44,865 bases of DNA from Chitinophagales bacterium (GCA_018401955.1 JAGYJT010000025.1:1-44865), one strand, 5' to 3'. Counted from the stretch's first letter, positions 28,370-37,291 are shown. Translations and numbers: made by a program. The notes: generated by a model from the letters alone, not told the origin.

Positions 28370-29391
28370 ATGAAGAAAATAGTCATCCACCAAGCAGGTA
28401 GTTTCGACCAACTAAAGGTTGAGGAGCACCCCGACCTCATGCCTAAAGCCGACGAGATAAAGGTAAAAATACACGCCATCGGCATCAACTATGCCGATAT
28501 TATTATCAGGTGGGGATTGTACGATTCGGCGCGTTTGTGGGCTGGCCCATTACGCCTGGCTTTGAGTTTTCAGGTACGGTGGCAGAAGTTGGTAAGGATG
28601 CCGTGGGTTTTGAGGTAGGCCAAAAGGTGTTTGGGTTGAGTCTGTTTAATGGCTATGCTACTGAAATTTGTGTAAAAGCCGATACGCTATACCATTTACC
28701 CCAAAACATGACCTTGGAAGAAGCGGCTGGTTTCCCTGCTGTGTATATGACGGCCTACCATGCCTTGTTGCAGTTGGTTATCATTCGCCCAACGGATAAA
28801 GTTATTGTACACTCTGCCGCTGGTGGGGTAGGGAGTGCGCTGTTGCAACTGTGCCGCATAAAGGGCATTGAAACCATTGGTGTGGTGGGCAGCACTCATA
28901 AAGTGGAGCGGGCTAAACAGATGGGGGCCACCCATGTAATAGATAAAAGCACACAAGACCTGTGGCCCACCATACAGCAGCTATACCCCAATGGCCCTGA
29001 TGTGATATTTGATGCCAACGGTGGCGATAGCTTACAAAAGGGTTGGGATATACTGGCCCGGGGCGGTAAAATGATTTCGTATGGTGTGCATACCAATTTG
29101 CCCAAAGAAAGTGGCCGCATCAATTACCTAAAGCTGGCCCTAGCATGGCTAAAAGCGCCACGGTTCAACTCCCTGAACATGAACCAGCGCAGCATCATCA
29201 CCTTCAACCTCAGCTTTATGTTCGATCGTAAAGACTTGCTTAAAGAAGCCATGGATGATTTAATTGGTTGGCTGGAAGCTGGCAAAATAGAACCTTTAGC
29301 GGTTACTACCTATGCCTTTGAAGATGTTGCCCAAGCCCACAAAGACCTACAATCAGGCAAGACGATGGGGAAGTTGGTGTTGGTGGTTTGA
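28370..29391 (+). CDS. Zinc-independent quinone oxidoreductase-like medium-chain dehydrogenase, one frameshift
   Basis: A medium-chain dehydrogenase/reductase of the quinone oxidoreductase (zeta-crystallin/VAT1-like) group that reduces quinones or enones with NADPH. It begins MKKIVIHQAGSFDQLKVEEH. In the first frame it reads IHAIGINYADIIIRWGLYDSA, then after one indel near 28540 it continues VGWPITPGFEFSGTVAEVGKDAVGFEVGQKVFG. The nucleotide-binding motif is HSAAGGVGSALLQLCRIKG (from about nt 28810), followed by GATHVIDKS and DVIFDANGGDSLQKGW. The zinc-ligand loop of alcohol dehydrogenases is absent. Total length is about 340 residues. It ends GKTMGKLVLVV and is convergent with the next gene. 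Confidence 0.9.
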
Positions 29392-29400
29392 GGTAAAGCA

Positions 29401-29950
29401 CTACTGTCTGCCAGTATATAAAACACTCTCACGAATAACGATAGCACGTTTATCGGCTGGTGCTTCAAGAATGGCTGCTATGGTGGTCTCAATGTGTTTA
29501 GCCTTAGCATTCAAAGTGCCGATTTGGATAAAGATGCTATTCAAGCCAATCATCCTGTTGCCTTTTTGCATGCTCTTAAATTGTTTCAATTCGAGCAGCG
29601 GGTGCTGGGCATTAAGGTCAATTGCAAGGTTGAGGTTCTTGTTATTGTGGATACTTACTATATCGAATCCAATTATCAATTCCCATGGAATGACCATTCC
29701 TAGCTTTGTCTTTTTATCCCAAATACCCTCTTCGTTAATGATAAGTTGAGGTGACTTATCAAACAACAGCTTTATTCCAAAGGCAAAAACCATGATAGAC
29801 ATAGGTATTCCAATATAGGATACCCATTTGTTTTCATGGTTCTCATCCAGAAGCATTAAAATACCTCCGACAAGAAAAAGCGCCCCACCCAACAGCATAA
29901 AAATTGCCGATTTAGTAGAGTTTGTTAAGATGATCTCTGGCTTAGCCCAT
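29401..29950 (-). CDS. STM3941-like small membrane protein
   Basis: A protein of about 180 residues. It has two adjacent N-terminal membrane segments (MLLGGALFLVGGILML and WVSYIGIPMSIMVFAFGIKLLF) and a soluble C-terminal domain starting LIINEEGIWDKKTKLGMVIPW, which resembles the STM3941 family. The open frame begins at 29898. However, one base removed from a G run near 29945 would give an ATG at 29950 reading MAKPEIILTNSTKSAIF, a better N-terminus, so the true start is probably 29950. Function unknown. The gene is convergent with the quinone oxidoreductase gene and adjacent to the kdsA 3'-end repeats. Confidence 0.6.
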
Positions 29951-30040
29951 TTTCAAATTTTTAATCTTGAATCTCAAACCATCCCTCTCACCTGCAAACA
30001 TACCTCCAACAACTCCTCCAACCTATCCAAGTACTTATAT
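29946..30040. repeat. kdsA 3'-end repeat, copy C
   Basis: Aligns over its length with 30880-30980, the end of kdsA and its downstream flank. Shared features are the ATTTTCAA..TTTTAATCTTGAAT flank, CACCTGCAAA.ACACCTCCA, and CTCCTCCA.CCTATCCAA. Translated on the minus strand it encodes LDRLEELLEVC, as kdsA does. Confidence 0.75.
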
Positions 30041-30428
30041 TTTTGTCCAGTTTCAAGCGTATTGGCTTGTAATTTTTACCAAATGCTCTTTTAAGATTTT
30101 TGTAGCCCAAATCCTAAAATTGGTACCTCTTTGACTTGACCCTGTAACCTACGGAAATTATAACATCTAAATTATAATAACGAACACTCATGTGTAACCC
30201 TTCTGTCACCTTCTCTTTATCTTGAACTGTCAAGGATTCCTTGACAGTCTGATTTTGACTAATTCCACCTTCTTTAAATAGGTTGCTAATGTGAAGTATT
30301 TCATTCTGCTTCGATTGATTAAACAAGATGGCAAATTGCTCTTGGGTAAGCCAAACGGTTTCATCATCCATGCTCACATTTAGCACGATGCCTTGCTCAA
30401 TATACTCAATGATGGTTTCTCTAGTCAT
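29974..30428 (-). pseudogene. RhuM family fragment fused to a kdsA-like tail
   Basis: The N-terminal part of a RhuM/YhdM-type protein: MTRETIIEYIEQGIVLNVSM, DETVWLTQEQFAILFNQSKQ and YYNLDVIISVGYRVKSKRYQF are family hallmarks. One indel near 30117 breaks the frame. Beyond it the family's RIWATKILKEHLVKNY continues, but instead of the usual long C-terminal part the reading passes into GQKYKYLDRLEELLEVC, a copy of the kdsA C-terminus, and stops at 29974. Full RhuM proteins are over 300 residues, so this is a truncated gene of about 150 residues. RhuM proteins occur in genomic islands; their role is poorly understood. Confidence 0.7.
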
Positions 30429-30444
30429 ATACCTATAACATTAC

Positions 30445-30540
30445 AACACCCCTCCACCCGAAACAAACCTCCAACAACAATTCCTCCAGCTTATCCAAGT
30501 GCAGCATGTTGTTGCCATCGCTTAGGGCTTGGGCGGGGTT
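30445..30540. repeat. kdsA 3'-end repeat, copy B
   Basis: Reads on the minus strand as NPAQALSDGNNMLHLDKLEE..LEVCF, matching the kdsA C-terminus (NPGQALSDGQNMLHLDRLEE). It lies between the RhuM fragment and the MafI-like gene. It extends further into kdsA coding sequence than copy C. Confidence 0.8.
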
Positions 30541-30560
30541 ATTTCAGGTAAGTAGTAAGT

Positions 30561-30804
30561 TCACTCCAAAATCTTCTTTTGTATACAGACTCTACATCCA
30601 ATTTTAACATTCGCAATTTCAAGTATGTCTTTATGATTATTAACGACGATATTATTGTTTATAATTTCTAGTAGTAAGATTTCATATGCCATTTCGTATT
30701 CATCATATTTTAAAAAGTGTAAAACACTTATTGATTCATCGAGCGAACCTCTTAGTAGAGTCAAGTAAATTTTGGATAAAAGCTACTGTCTCTTCTGGTT
30801 TCAT
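30561..30804 (-). CDS. MafI-like immunity protein, one frameshift
   Basis: About 80 residues when a single indel near 30745 is bridged: MKPEETVAFIQNLLDSTKR then SLDESISVLHFLKYDEYEMAYEILLLEII. The pattern of a small acidic helical protein with 'DE.E.A.EIL' resembles the MafI family, which neutralises polymorphic MafB-type toxins. No toxin gene is adjacent, so it would be an orphan immunity gene, a known way to resist rivals' toxins. It lies between two copies of the kdsA 3' end. The assignment rests on pattern similarity only. Confidence 0.45.
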
Positions 30805-30892
30805 GGCTACTACTTTTATATAATCTCTAGTTTTGAGCCTAAAAATCAAACGACGCATTCAACCTCCTGCACTGGCTACCCAATTTTCAATT

Positions 30893-31681
30893 TTAAATCT
30901 TGAATTTTAAATTACAGAACGCACCTGCAAAACACACCTCCAGCAGTTCCTCCAGCCTATCCAAATGCAGCATGTTTTGGCCGTCGCTTAGGGCTTGGCC
31001 GGGGTTGGGGTGGGTTTCAATGAAAAGGCCGTCGGCACCAACGGCCATGGCGGCTTTGGCAATGGTGGCTATCAGTTCGGGTTTGCCACCTGTAACGCCG
31101 CTGGTTTGGTTGGGCTGTTGCAGACTGTGGGTGCAATCCATTATTACGGGTGCAAATTGTTTCATGATGGGTATCGAGCGAAAATCGACCACCAAATCTT
31201 GATAGCCAAACGTGGTGCCACGCTCGGTGAGCAGTACTTTTTGGTTGCCCGTGCTGCGCACCTTTTCGGCGGCAAACTGCATACTCAGGTGCTGAAAACT
31301 GGCCTTTTTGATGTTCACCCAAAGCCCTGTTTGCCCTGCAGCCAATAACAAATCGGTTTGGCGGCAAAGGAAGGCGGGAATTTGTAAGTAATCCACCACA
31401 TCCTTTAGCTCATCGGCTTCGTAGCTCTCGTGTATATCGGTTACTACGGGTACGTTGTACTTCTTGCGAATGTCTTGCAAAATATCATAGGCCTGTTGCT
31501 TGCCTATGCCCGTAAAGCTATCCAAGCGGGTGCGGTTGGCTTTTTTGTATGAGGCCTTGAACACCAAATCAATATCCAACCGCTTACAGATGGCAGATAC
31601 CCTTTCGGCCACCTCGTAAGGCGTTTCGGCATTCTCTATGGCGCAAGGGCCAGCTAGCAGAAGCAGTTTACTTTTCGTCAT
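30893..31681 (-). CDS. kdsA: 3-deoxy-8-phosphooctulonate synthase
   Basis: Condenses arabinose 5-phosphate with phosphoenolpyruvate to Kdo 8-phosphate, the precursor of the Kdo that links lipid A to the core of lipopolysaccharide. The 262-residue cytosolic enzyme starts MTKSKLLLLAGPCAIENAET. It carries KASYKKANRTRLDSFTGIG, PVVTDIHE, IPAFLCRQTDLL, ERGTTFGYQDLVVDFRS and GADGLFIETHPNPGQALSDGQN, all family hallmarks. The Cys at the family metal position is replaced: the tripeptide before GPC is LAG and the segment after RGTTFGY lacks it, so metal dependence is uncertain. Its start overlaps the end of kdsD by 14 bases. Its 3' end is repeated twice downstream. Confidence 0.96.
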   Translation of the reverse strand: MTKSKLLLLAGPCAIENAETPYEVAERVSAICKRLDIDLVFKASYKKANRTRLDSFTGIGKQQAYDILQDIRKKYNVPVVTDIHESYEADELKDVVDYLQIPAFLCRQTDLLLAAGQTGLWVNIKKASFQHLSMQFAAEKVRSTGNQKVLLTERGTTFGYQDLVVDFRSIPIMKQFAPVIMDCTHSLQQPNQTSGVTGGKPELIATIAKAAMAVGADGLFIETHPNPGQALSDGQNMLHLDRLEELLEVCFAGAFCNLKFKI

Positions 31682-32286
31682 GTTGGTTGCGGGTTTGTTG
31701 GCCCAGGTAGCCGCCGTGGTGGCGCTTGGCGAAATCGTCTTTGGTAAATCCTTTGGCCTCCATTACCAGCACGCTCAACACATCGCCCGCGAGCATTACC
31801 GTAGTGCTGGTGGTTGGCGCCATGTGCAGCGGGCAAGCCTCTTCAAACTGTCCCATGTATAGCAGCACATCAACGGTCTGCTTCAATTCCGATTCGGGGT
31901 GCGACGTGATGGCAATTATCGAGTAGCTTATGCTCGAGCATACGCTCGGCCAAATCAACCAACTCCACAATCTCGCGAGTGCGGCCGCTATTGGTTAGCA
32001 CAATCAGCACATCGTCCTTGCCGAGCATGCCCAAATCGCCGTGCTGCGCCTCACCGGGGTGAAGGAACACCGCAGGCGTGCCGGTGCTGCTCATGGTACT
32101 GGCAATTTTTTGGGCAATAAGCCCCGCTTTGCCCATCCCACTGGTTACTACCTTGCCTTTGCAGGCCAGTATCAGTTGCACTGCCGTTACCAGTCCATCA
32201 TCCAAAGGGATGCTGCGCACGGCCTGCGCTTCGGTTTCTAGCACCTGCTTTGCGCGGGCCAATAAATCAGTTTGGTTTATTTCCAT
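31668..32286 (-). CDS. kdsD: Arabinose-5-phosphate isomerase, SIS domain only, one frameshift
   Basis: Converts ribulose 5-phosphate to arabinose 5-phosphate for KdsA. From ATG 32286 (MEINQTDLLARAKQVLETE) it reads GKVVTSGMGKAGLIAQKIASTMSSTGTPAVFLHPGEAQHGDLGML and VLIVLTNSGRTREIVEL, the SIS-domain sugar-phosphate sites. One indel near 31915 then shifts the frame; the rest is IIAITSHPESELKQTVDV, EACPLHMAPTTSTTVMLAGDVLSVLVMEAKGF and DFAKRHHGGYLGQ, with the conserved histidine. At about 206 residues it lacks the CBS pair of E. coli KdsD, like some single-domain isomerases. It overlaps the upstream HAD gene by 10 bases and kdsA by 14, so the three form an operon. Confidence 0.9.
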
Positions 32287-32626
32287 TTGTCTTCCCAGGT
32301 TTCCAGCCAACGGCCTTTTTCCCAATCGCGGGAGTTGATTACCTTATCATCGATAAACACGTCGTAAGGTGGCTTGGTTAGTTTTAGGTCATGATAACGG
32401 GCACCCCACGTTTTTAATTGTTGTGCGGTCAGCTCCGTCCAGTCGATGCCGCTTTGGCCGCGGGCCGTCCATAGGGCACAATGTGGTGGCCGGCATCGTA
32501 CAGCTCGTTCACTTTTTGTATGTTCTCCATAATGGGCTGGCTATTGGGGTAGTCCATGCCATTGGTTTTGCAGATGGTATCGTCCACATCCACGTATATT
32601 GCTAGGGGTTTGCTTGGTAGTATCAT
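32277..32626 (-). CDS. HAD-family phosphatase-like protein in the Kdo operon, one frameshift
   Basis: About 116 residues. The start at 32626 gives MILPSKPLAIYVDVDDTICK, containing the HAD motif DVDDT. After LYDAGHHIV one indel near 32465 changes the frame, and the reading continues LWTARGQSGIDW (HAD motif II region), WGARYHDLKLTKPPYDVFIDDKVINS (motifs III/IV) and ends WLETWEDKWK at 32277. It resembles the small capsule-locus HAD proteins rather than KdsC (which is longer and has the DVDGVLTDG form). Because it overlaps kdsD and no kdsC is visible, it may be the Kdo-8-phosphate phosphatase or act on a related sugar phosphate; this is inference. Confidence 0.75.
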
Positions 32627-32649
32627 GGGTACGAAAATACGGAAATGTT

Positions 32650-32770
32650 GGAACCCCCGCCAATGTCGGGGCAAGCGTGATTAGGTATAGGATTAGAGGA
32701 TTGGAAAAGGATTACTCCCCATATCGCAAAAGTCTTTTTCTCCTGACTTATGGCAAGCAGGAATCAAATT
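32650..32770. repeat. GAACCTTGATT palindromic repeat, copy 2
   Basis: A diverged copy of the palindromic family at 6181-6283 and 39291-39392, sharing GATTGGAAAAGGATT, CAAAAGTCTTTTTCT and GCA.G.AATCAAATT. It begins TGGAACCCCCGCC. It lies upstream of the Kdo operon. Confidence 0.6.
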
Positions 32771-32854
32771 AAGTTTAAGTTCGAAATATAGATGGCTTCA
32801 ACTTATACAAATCTTACATTCCTATGCCAGATTTGTATAAAAATATCGTAGCGG

Positions 32855-33208
32855 TTATAAATACCGATGGCGGGTATCAAACTCCTCTTGGCTTACGTAT
32901 TCGCCATTGATGGTGTTTTCTCTAAAGTACACATCGTTGCTTTTGGCACCCCGAAAGGTAGCCTTCTCGATGGTCATGTATTCAAACTTGGCGTTGGTAA
33001 GGTCGGCATCTGTAAAGTCGCACGACTTAATGTTGCCTTTTAAGAACTGCACCCCCTTGAGGTTAGCGCCTTTAAAATCAACCAAAAACGAACACTGGTT
33101 AAACACAGCGCCTTCAAGGTTTTCGCCTGCTAGGGAACCCACAATGTGTTGTCCCCCAAATTGCCTTACCCCCTCTTGGTAATGGCCTAGTAGTTCAGAT
33201 GCTTTCAT
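32855..33208 (-). CDS. Pentapeptide repeat protein
   Basis: A 117-residue cytosolic protein with about eight five-residue repeats of the form A(D/N)LxX forming a right-handed quadrilateral beta-helix: GENLEGAVFNQCSFLVDFKG, ANLKGVQFLKGNIKSCDFTD and ADLTNAKFEYMTIEKATFRG. Some family members mimic DNA and protect gyrase; short ones like this have no assigned role. The start MKASELLGHYQEGVRQFGG at 33208 has a TATCTTTA box just 5 bases upstream on the minus strand, so the transcript may be nearly leaderless. It is independent of the acyl-CoA dehydrogenase gene upstream. Confidence 0.9.
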   Translation of the reverse strand: MKASELLGHYQEGVRQFGGQHIVGSLAGENLEGAVFNQCSFLVDFKGANLKGVQFLKGNIKSCDFTDADLTNAKFEYMTIEKATFRGAKSNDVYFRENTINGEYVSQEEFDTRHRYL

Positions 33209-33213
33209 ACTAT

Positions 33214-33221
33214 TAAAGATA
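33214..33221 (-). promoter_or_regulatory. Probable -7 box of the pentapeptide-repeat gene
   Basis: TATCTTTA on the minus strand, ending 5 bases before the ATG at 33208; the spacing implies a very short leader or a leaderless transcript. Confidence 0.4.
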
Positions 33222-33338
33222 AAAGAATTTCTTTTTTATTTGCAACAGGGCAAAAAAGGTTAATTTTTTATCTTTTGGGCAATAGTTTGCAAGGCCTTAA
33301 GCGGCTTTGATTGGTACTGATGGATAAGGCTAGAAATA

Positions 33339-34502
33339 CTATTTCAAATACTTGCGACTGATTAGTTCTTTCATAATTTCGTTGGTGCCGGCATAAATGC
33401 GTTGTACCCGTGCATCGGCCCAAGCGCGGGCCACTTGATACTCCCAAATGTAGCCATAGCCGCCGTGCAATTGCACACAAGCATCAGCCACTTTGCATTG
33501 AAGCTCAGTAAGCGAGTACTTGGCCATGGAGGCGGTAGCACCGTCAAGCTGCTTATTGTCGTGTAACTCAACGCAGCGGTCGGCAAATACCCGGCCCATT
33601 TCTACCTCAGTAGCCAGTTCGGCAATCTTGTATTTAGTGTTTTGAAACTCAGCCACTTGCTTGCCAAAAGCTTGGCGCTCTTTAATGTATTGTATAGTTA
33701 GGTTTAAGGTTGCCTCAGCAGCAGCTATTGCACCCAAAATCCATCACGCTGCCGCCTTTTGCGCCAGCTCTGTCATTAGGTAAGTAAAACCGTGGCCTTC
33801 GCTGCCCAATAGGTTCTCTTTAGGCACTTTTACGTTATCAAAAAATAGCTCGCAGGTATCTTGCGCATGCAAACCCGCTTTATGGAACGGTTTGCCCTTG
33901 CTGAAACCTTCGGCATTGGCATCCATCACCACAGGCTGATGCCTCGCAATTTTTGCAGTCGGCTCTTTTGGCAATCCAGCTATGTCGCACAGGTAACCGT
34001 TGGTAATAAACGTTTTAGAGCCATTTACTAGGTAATGGTCGCCTTTATCAACGGCTGTAGTGCGCATGCCTTGCAAATCGCTGCCAGCACCAGGCTCTGT
34101 CATGGCAATGGCGGCAATGTATTCGCCACTCACCATTTTAGGAAGGTACTTTTGTTTGGTGGCCTCACTGCCGTAATGGTCGATGTACGGGCAAACGATA
34201 TCGCTGTGCAATGGATAACCTACGGCCGGACCAGCACAACCAGTAAGGGCCAATACTTCGGTAAAAATGGCATTGTAACGGAAATCTTTAATACCCAAAC
34301 CGCCGTATTGCTCATCAACCTGCATGCACAAAAAGCCGTTCTCACCTAGTTTCTGCCAGCTTTCGCGGCTCACCATGTGGTCTTTTTCCCACTGCTCGTT
34401 GTTGGGGGTTATCTCTTTGGCAGCAAAGTCGGCAACGGTTTTAAAGAAAAGTAGGTGCTCGTCGTTGTATATGGTACGGGGTATACTTGGTGTATTTTGC
34501 AT
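33339..34502 (-). CDS. Acyl-CoA dehydrogenase (long-chain type), frameshifted
   Basis: An FAD-dependent enzyme of fatty acid beta-oxidation, about 387 residues. The N-terminal frame (33744-34502) has the helical domain and the signature IAAIAMTEPGAGSDLQGMRT, then FHKAGLHAQDTCELFFDNVKVPKENLLG. The C-terminal frame (33339-33737) has KERQAFGKQVAEFQNTKYK, CVQLHGGYGYIWEYQVARAWADARV and RIYAGTNEIMKEL. The Ala in YAGTNEI is the long-chain/isovaleryl type, in which the catalytic Glu lies in an earlier QERL-like motif; precisely there (near 33740) the frame is broken and reads ELAQKAAA then stops. A second, self-correcting pair of indels lies near 33925-33970. It is the only beta-oxidation gene in view. 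Confidence 0.9.
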
Positions 34503-34535
34503 AGCGTTTCAATTTGAAGTTGCAAGTTACTAACT

Positions 34536-34567
34536 AGACGCAAGACATAAGACACAAGACACAAGAC
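34536..34567. repeat. Heptamer tandem repeat (AGACACA)
   Basis: Four and a half units of a seven-base repeat: AGACGCA, AGACATA, AGACACA, AGACACA, AGAC. It lies in the intergenic region upstream of the acyl-CoA dehydrogenase gene. Confidence 0.75.
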
Positions 34568-34660
34568 TTTTTTACTTGTGCCCTAATTTTTAGAATCAAA
34601 TTAGATTTGAGATTTGAAATGAGAGATGACAAATTAAGCTCACGAAATTAGAGCAATCCC

Positions 34661-34862
34661 CGTAAGGGCTGGCTCGTTGCAAATGCCGATGAATACTTGT
34701 ACATCTGCGCAGCTAACTACACTGGCAAGGGTGGCCTGATTAAGATTGATGCGCTTTTGTAGCCTCACTGCCCACATTGGTTTCCGCTAAGGCGGAAATG
34801 TAAGCGCAGCCTACTGCTATCAATTGCAGGTAGGACTGAAATAGCCTACGCCAGAATATGGG
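34661..34862 (+). pseudogene. Relic of a REP-associated transposase 3' end
   Basis: Reads WLVANADEYLYICAANYTGK then GGLIKIDALL and a stop at about 34761, followed by the same REP-like flank as the transposase at 36651. It aligns closely with 37099-37302. Only the last 35-40 codons remain; the rest of the gene is absent. The hairpin GTAGGACTGAAATAGCCTAC (34830-34849) is the associated REP. Confidence 0.8.
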
Positions 34863-34888
34863 GATAGGAGTTAAAACTTAAAATAATC

Positions 34889-35735
34889 TTACTGATTAAT
34901 AGTTTTGCAAAAGGCGTTAAATTCAGAATTCTCCTCACCTCCAAGTTCAATTGACTTAGCATACTCCTCACAAGCCATTATAAACTCAAATTGATTGGAT
35001 AAAGATTTAGCTAAACTAAGATGATAACTGGCATCCATTGGGTCTAAACTGACGGCTTGCTTAAACAGCTTTCTGCATTTTCGTAATCTGCTTGTTCAAG
35101 AAAAAATCAACCCTTTATATAATGGGTCTCCCCATCATACGGGTTAATTTTCTAAGTGAATTATCAATATCAGATAATGCCAGCTGAAACTTCCCTTGCC
35201 CTCGATAATAACTTCCTCTGAGTTTATAAGCCAAATCATTATTGCTATAATAAGCAATTGAGCTATCAAGATAGGATTGTGTCAAATCCATATTCTCTGC
35301 ATAAAAATTAATCATTGCCCTTTCTACATAAAACAGAGAATGTAAAACAGAATCGTATGTTAAAGTTTGTGCAAAAACTAATATCAATAGATGCACTGTC
35401 ATACTTTCCGAGCATAATATATGACCATGCACGACTTGAGAGGAAACTTGCAAGCATTTCTTTCGCTGGCCTAGTTTCGTAATCAATTATCATTTCATTA
35501 ATCAGACTAGAGTAAGTAATAACTGCTCTATTATACTTATACAATGCAAGCTCAGCCTTACCTTTAAGCTCACGCTCATCAAAGCTCAATGCAACTATCT
35601 GCGCAATTTAACAAACATCTCATAATCTTTAAGACTATAATACTCACTTAAATTGCAGTTATTAATGGAATTCCCATGAACATCGTTGCTATGACACCCC
35701 AGCAAACCCAGGTAAAATATAAACGTAATTTTCAA
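34889..35735 (-). pseudogene. TPR-repeat lipoprotein, frameshifted
   Basis: Reconstructed as about 280 residues. The start appears to be TTG at 35735 reading LKITFIFYLGLLGCHSNDVH, a lipoprotein signal with a LLGC lipobox. Helical TPR-like units follow in changing frames: KGKAELALYKYNRAVITYSS and EMLASFLSSRAWSYIMLGKYDSAS (35308-35589), DSVLHSLFYVERAMINFYAEN, LTQSYLDSSIAYYSNNDLAYKLRGSYYRGQGKFQLALSDID (35115-35370), and finally YENAEKLF-like, LDPMDASYHLSLAKSL and ACEEYAKSIEL to the stop at 34889. At least four indels interrupt it. Such proteins mediate protein contacts; no partner is evident. Confidence 0.6.
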
Positions 35736-35913
35736 TAATTAACTTTGAGACCTCTATTGGACCTATAAATTTTCTCTTCCTCCGATATTGGAAACCGCAC
35801 ATAATTTGGAATATTATTATTTTGGTTAGATAATGGTGGTAAAGTAAATCTATTTATTAAATCCATTGTTACAGTGTAGCTTACTAAAAATGCTTGGTTT
35901 CTATATAGATGGA

Positions 35914-36503
35914 GCTCCCCTCGTCCTCGTCTCTTCCAGACGAGGATGTAACGTACCTCGCGTCTCCAGACGCCCGTGGGCACAAACACAAAGGTATGTG
36001 CTAATTTAAAGTATGTTACATAATTCTAACGGTATCACGCATATCTCGCCCCCCGTTGGGTTAGCACTGTCCGAAAAGCTAAATGGTATGGCAACTTAGT
36101 CGTTTTTCAATGACAATACCGCGTTAAATATACCTTCCTGCACGACAAAACAAGATTTTTCAGTACAAATTCCATGGACCATCGACTGTCGACCGTGGAC
36201 CAAATCAATCCCACTCCAATATCATCTCTACCGAATAATGGTCGCTTAGGCCAACGGTGGTGCCGTAGCGCTTAGGGTTGCCGCTTTTCCAGGCTGGGCC
36301 AATGCGTATGGTGGCGGTGTGCGTTTGATGGTACGTTGGCGCCATTGTCGCGCACCAAAATATAATCAACGGTGTGTCAATTTCTGTGGTCGAAGCGGTG
36401 TCTTCCTTTGCAATTGTAGTGCGGTTGCTGTTCTACGTGCAGCAGGCGCAGCATGGCTTACAGCATCTTCTGGCTTGCTTTTCTTGGCAATTCATATCGC
36501 CTC
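35914..36503. repeat. ~590-bp direct duplication, copy 1, with truncated exonuclease/phosphatase gene end
   Basis: Aligns with 38074-38657 from the REP-like CCCTCGTCCTCGTC hairpin through GGCAATTCATATCGCC. The inner part (36205-36503, minus strand) is the 3' third of the exonuclease/phosphatase-family gene whose intact copy is at 38358-39230. It carries several single-base indels and is cut off at 36503, where the REP/transposase element begins. It also contains the ATGGACCATCGAC heptamer stretch (36172-36202) and TTCCTGCACGACAAAAC (36135-36151). Confidence 0.85.
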
Positions 36504-36511
36504 CCCACCTG

Positions 36512-36537
36512 CGCGTGGCTATTTCAGGCCTACGTGC
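36512..36537 (-). repeat. REP hairpin left of the transposase
   Basis: GCGTGGC-TATTTCAG-GCCTACGTGC, the inverted counterpart of the REP at 37264-37291. Together they bracket the transposase gene. Confidence 0.7.
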
Positions 36538-36650
36538 AACTTTTGTTGGTAGGCTATGCCTACTTGGCTCCAACAGAGCCACCCCACGTAACACGTACAC
36601 AAAACACAAAGGCACGTGCTAATATAAAGTATATTACATAATTTAACAGC

Positions 36651-37200
36651 ATGGCACACAGCTATGTTATCCACGACCATGCCGAGCGGCATTACATGAC
36701 TTTTCAGATTGTAGGTTGGGTCGATATTTTCACTCGTCAGCGGTACAGGGATATAGTGCTGGAAAGCTTTACGTATTGCCGTGCCCATAAAGGTCTTGAA
36801 TTAAATGCTTACGTAATAATGAGTAACCATATACACTTGATAATAGCAGCTAAGCATGGCAACTTGGGCGATGTGGTACGTGATTTGAAAGCACATACCG
36901 CAAGGCAGATACTGGCATCGGTGCAGCAAGAACCAGAAAGCCGAAGGGAGTGGATGCTGTCTGTTTTTAAGTTTGCCGCAGGCGGCCATAGCCGTAACAC
37001 CCACTATCAACTTTGGACACACGAGAACCATGCGGTGTTTATGAACCCTATGATACCCGAAATGTTCACCCAACGCCTTAACTACATACACCAGAACCCT
37101 GTAAGGGCTGGGTTGTAGCCAATGCCGATGATTACGTGTACAGCAGCGCAGCCAATTACACGGGCAAGGGTGGCCTAATTGAAATAGATGCGCTTTTGTA
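36651..37200 (+). CDS. REP-associated tyrosine transposase (Y1/RAYT family), one frameshift
   Basis: A single-strand DNA HUH transposase of the Y1 (IS200/REP-associated) family that cuts at REP hairpins. It begins MAHSYVIHDHAERHYMTFQI. The HUH motif is SNHIHLII in NAYVIMSNHIHLIIAAKHGN (near residue 62), and the catalytic Tyr is in RLNYIHQNPVRAGL near residue 148. The frame stops at 37118, but one base missing in GGGTTGTAGCC restores VANADDYVYSSAANYTGKGG and LIEIDALL to 37200, as in the relic at 34661. Upstream sequence (36596-36653) is shared with the two duplication copies. Flanked by inverted REPs, it may still be mobile or, as in many RAYTs, domesticated to spread REPs. Confidence 0.9.
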
Positions 37201-37263
37201 GCCTCACTGCCCACATTGGTTTCCGCTATGGCGGAAAGGTAGGCAAGTCATTACTGATTATCT

Positions 37264-37291
37264 GTACGTAGGCCTGAAATAGCCTACGTGC
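37264..37291 (+). repeat. REP hairpin right of the transposase
   Basis: GTACGTAGGC and GCCTACGTGC pair over 10 positions (one G-U) around CTGAAATA, the best formed of the three REPs. Confidence 0.75.

Noticed and set aside
30995-31348. 117-codon plus-strand frame opposite kdsA
   Set aside because: Shadow of kdsA, whose motifs are complete.
35732-35989. 85-codon minus-strand frame ending at the TPR lipoprotein start
   Set aside because: It begins inside the duplicated REP-like sequence and shows no family features; it may be a relic 3' end but cannot be supported.
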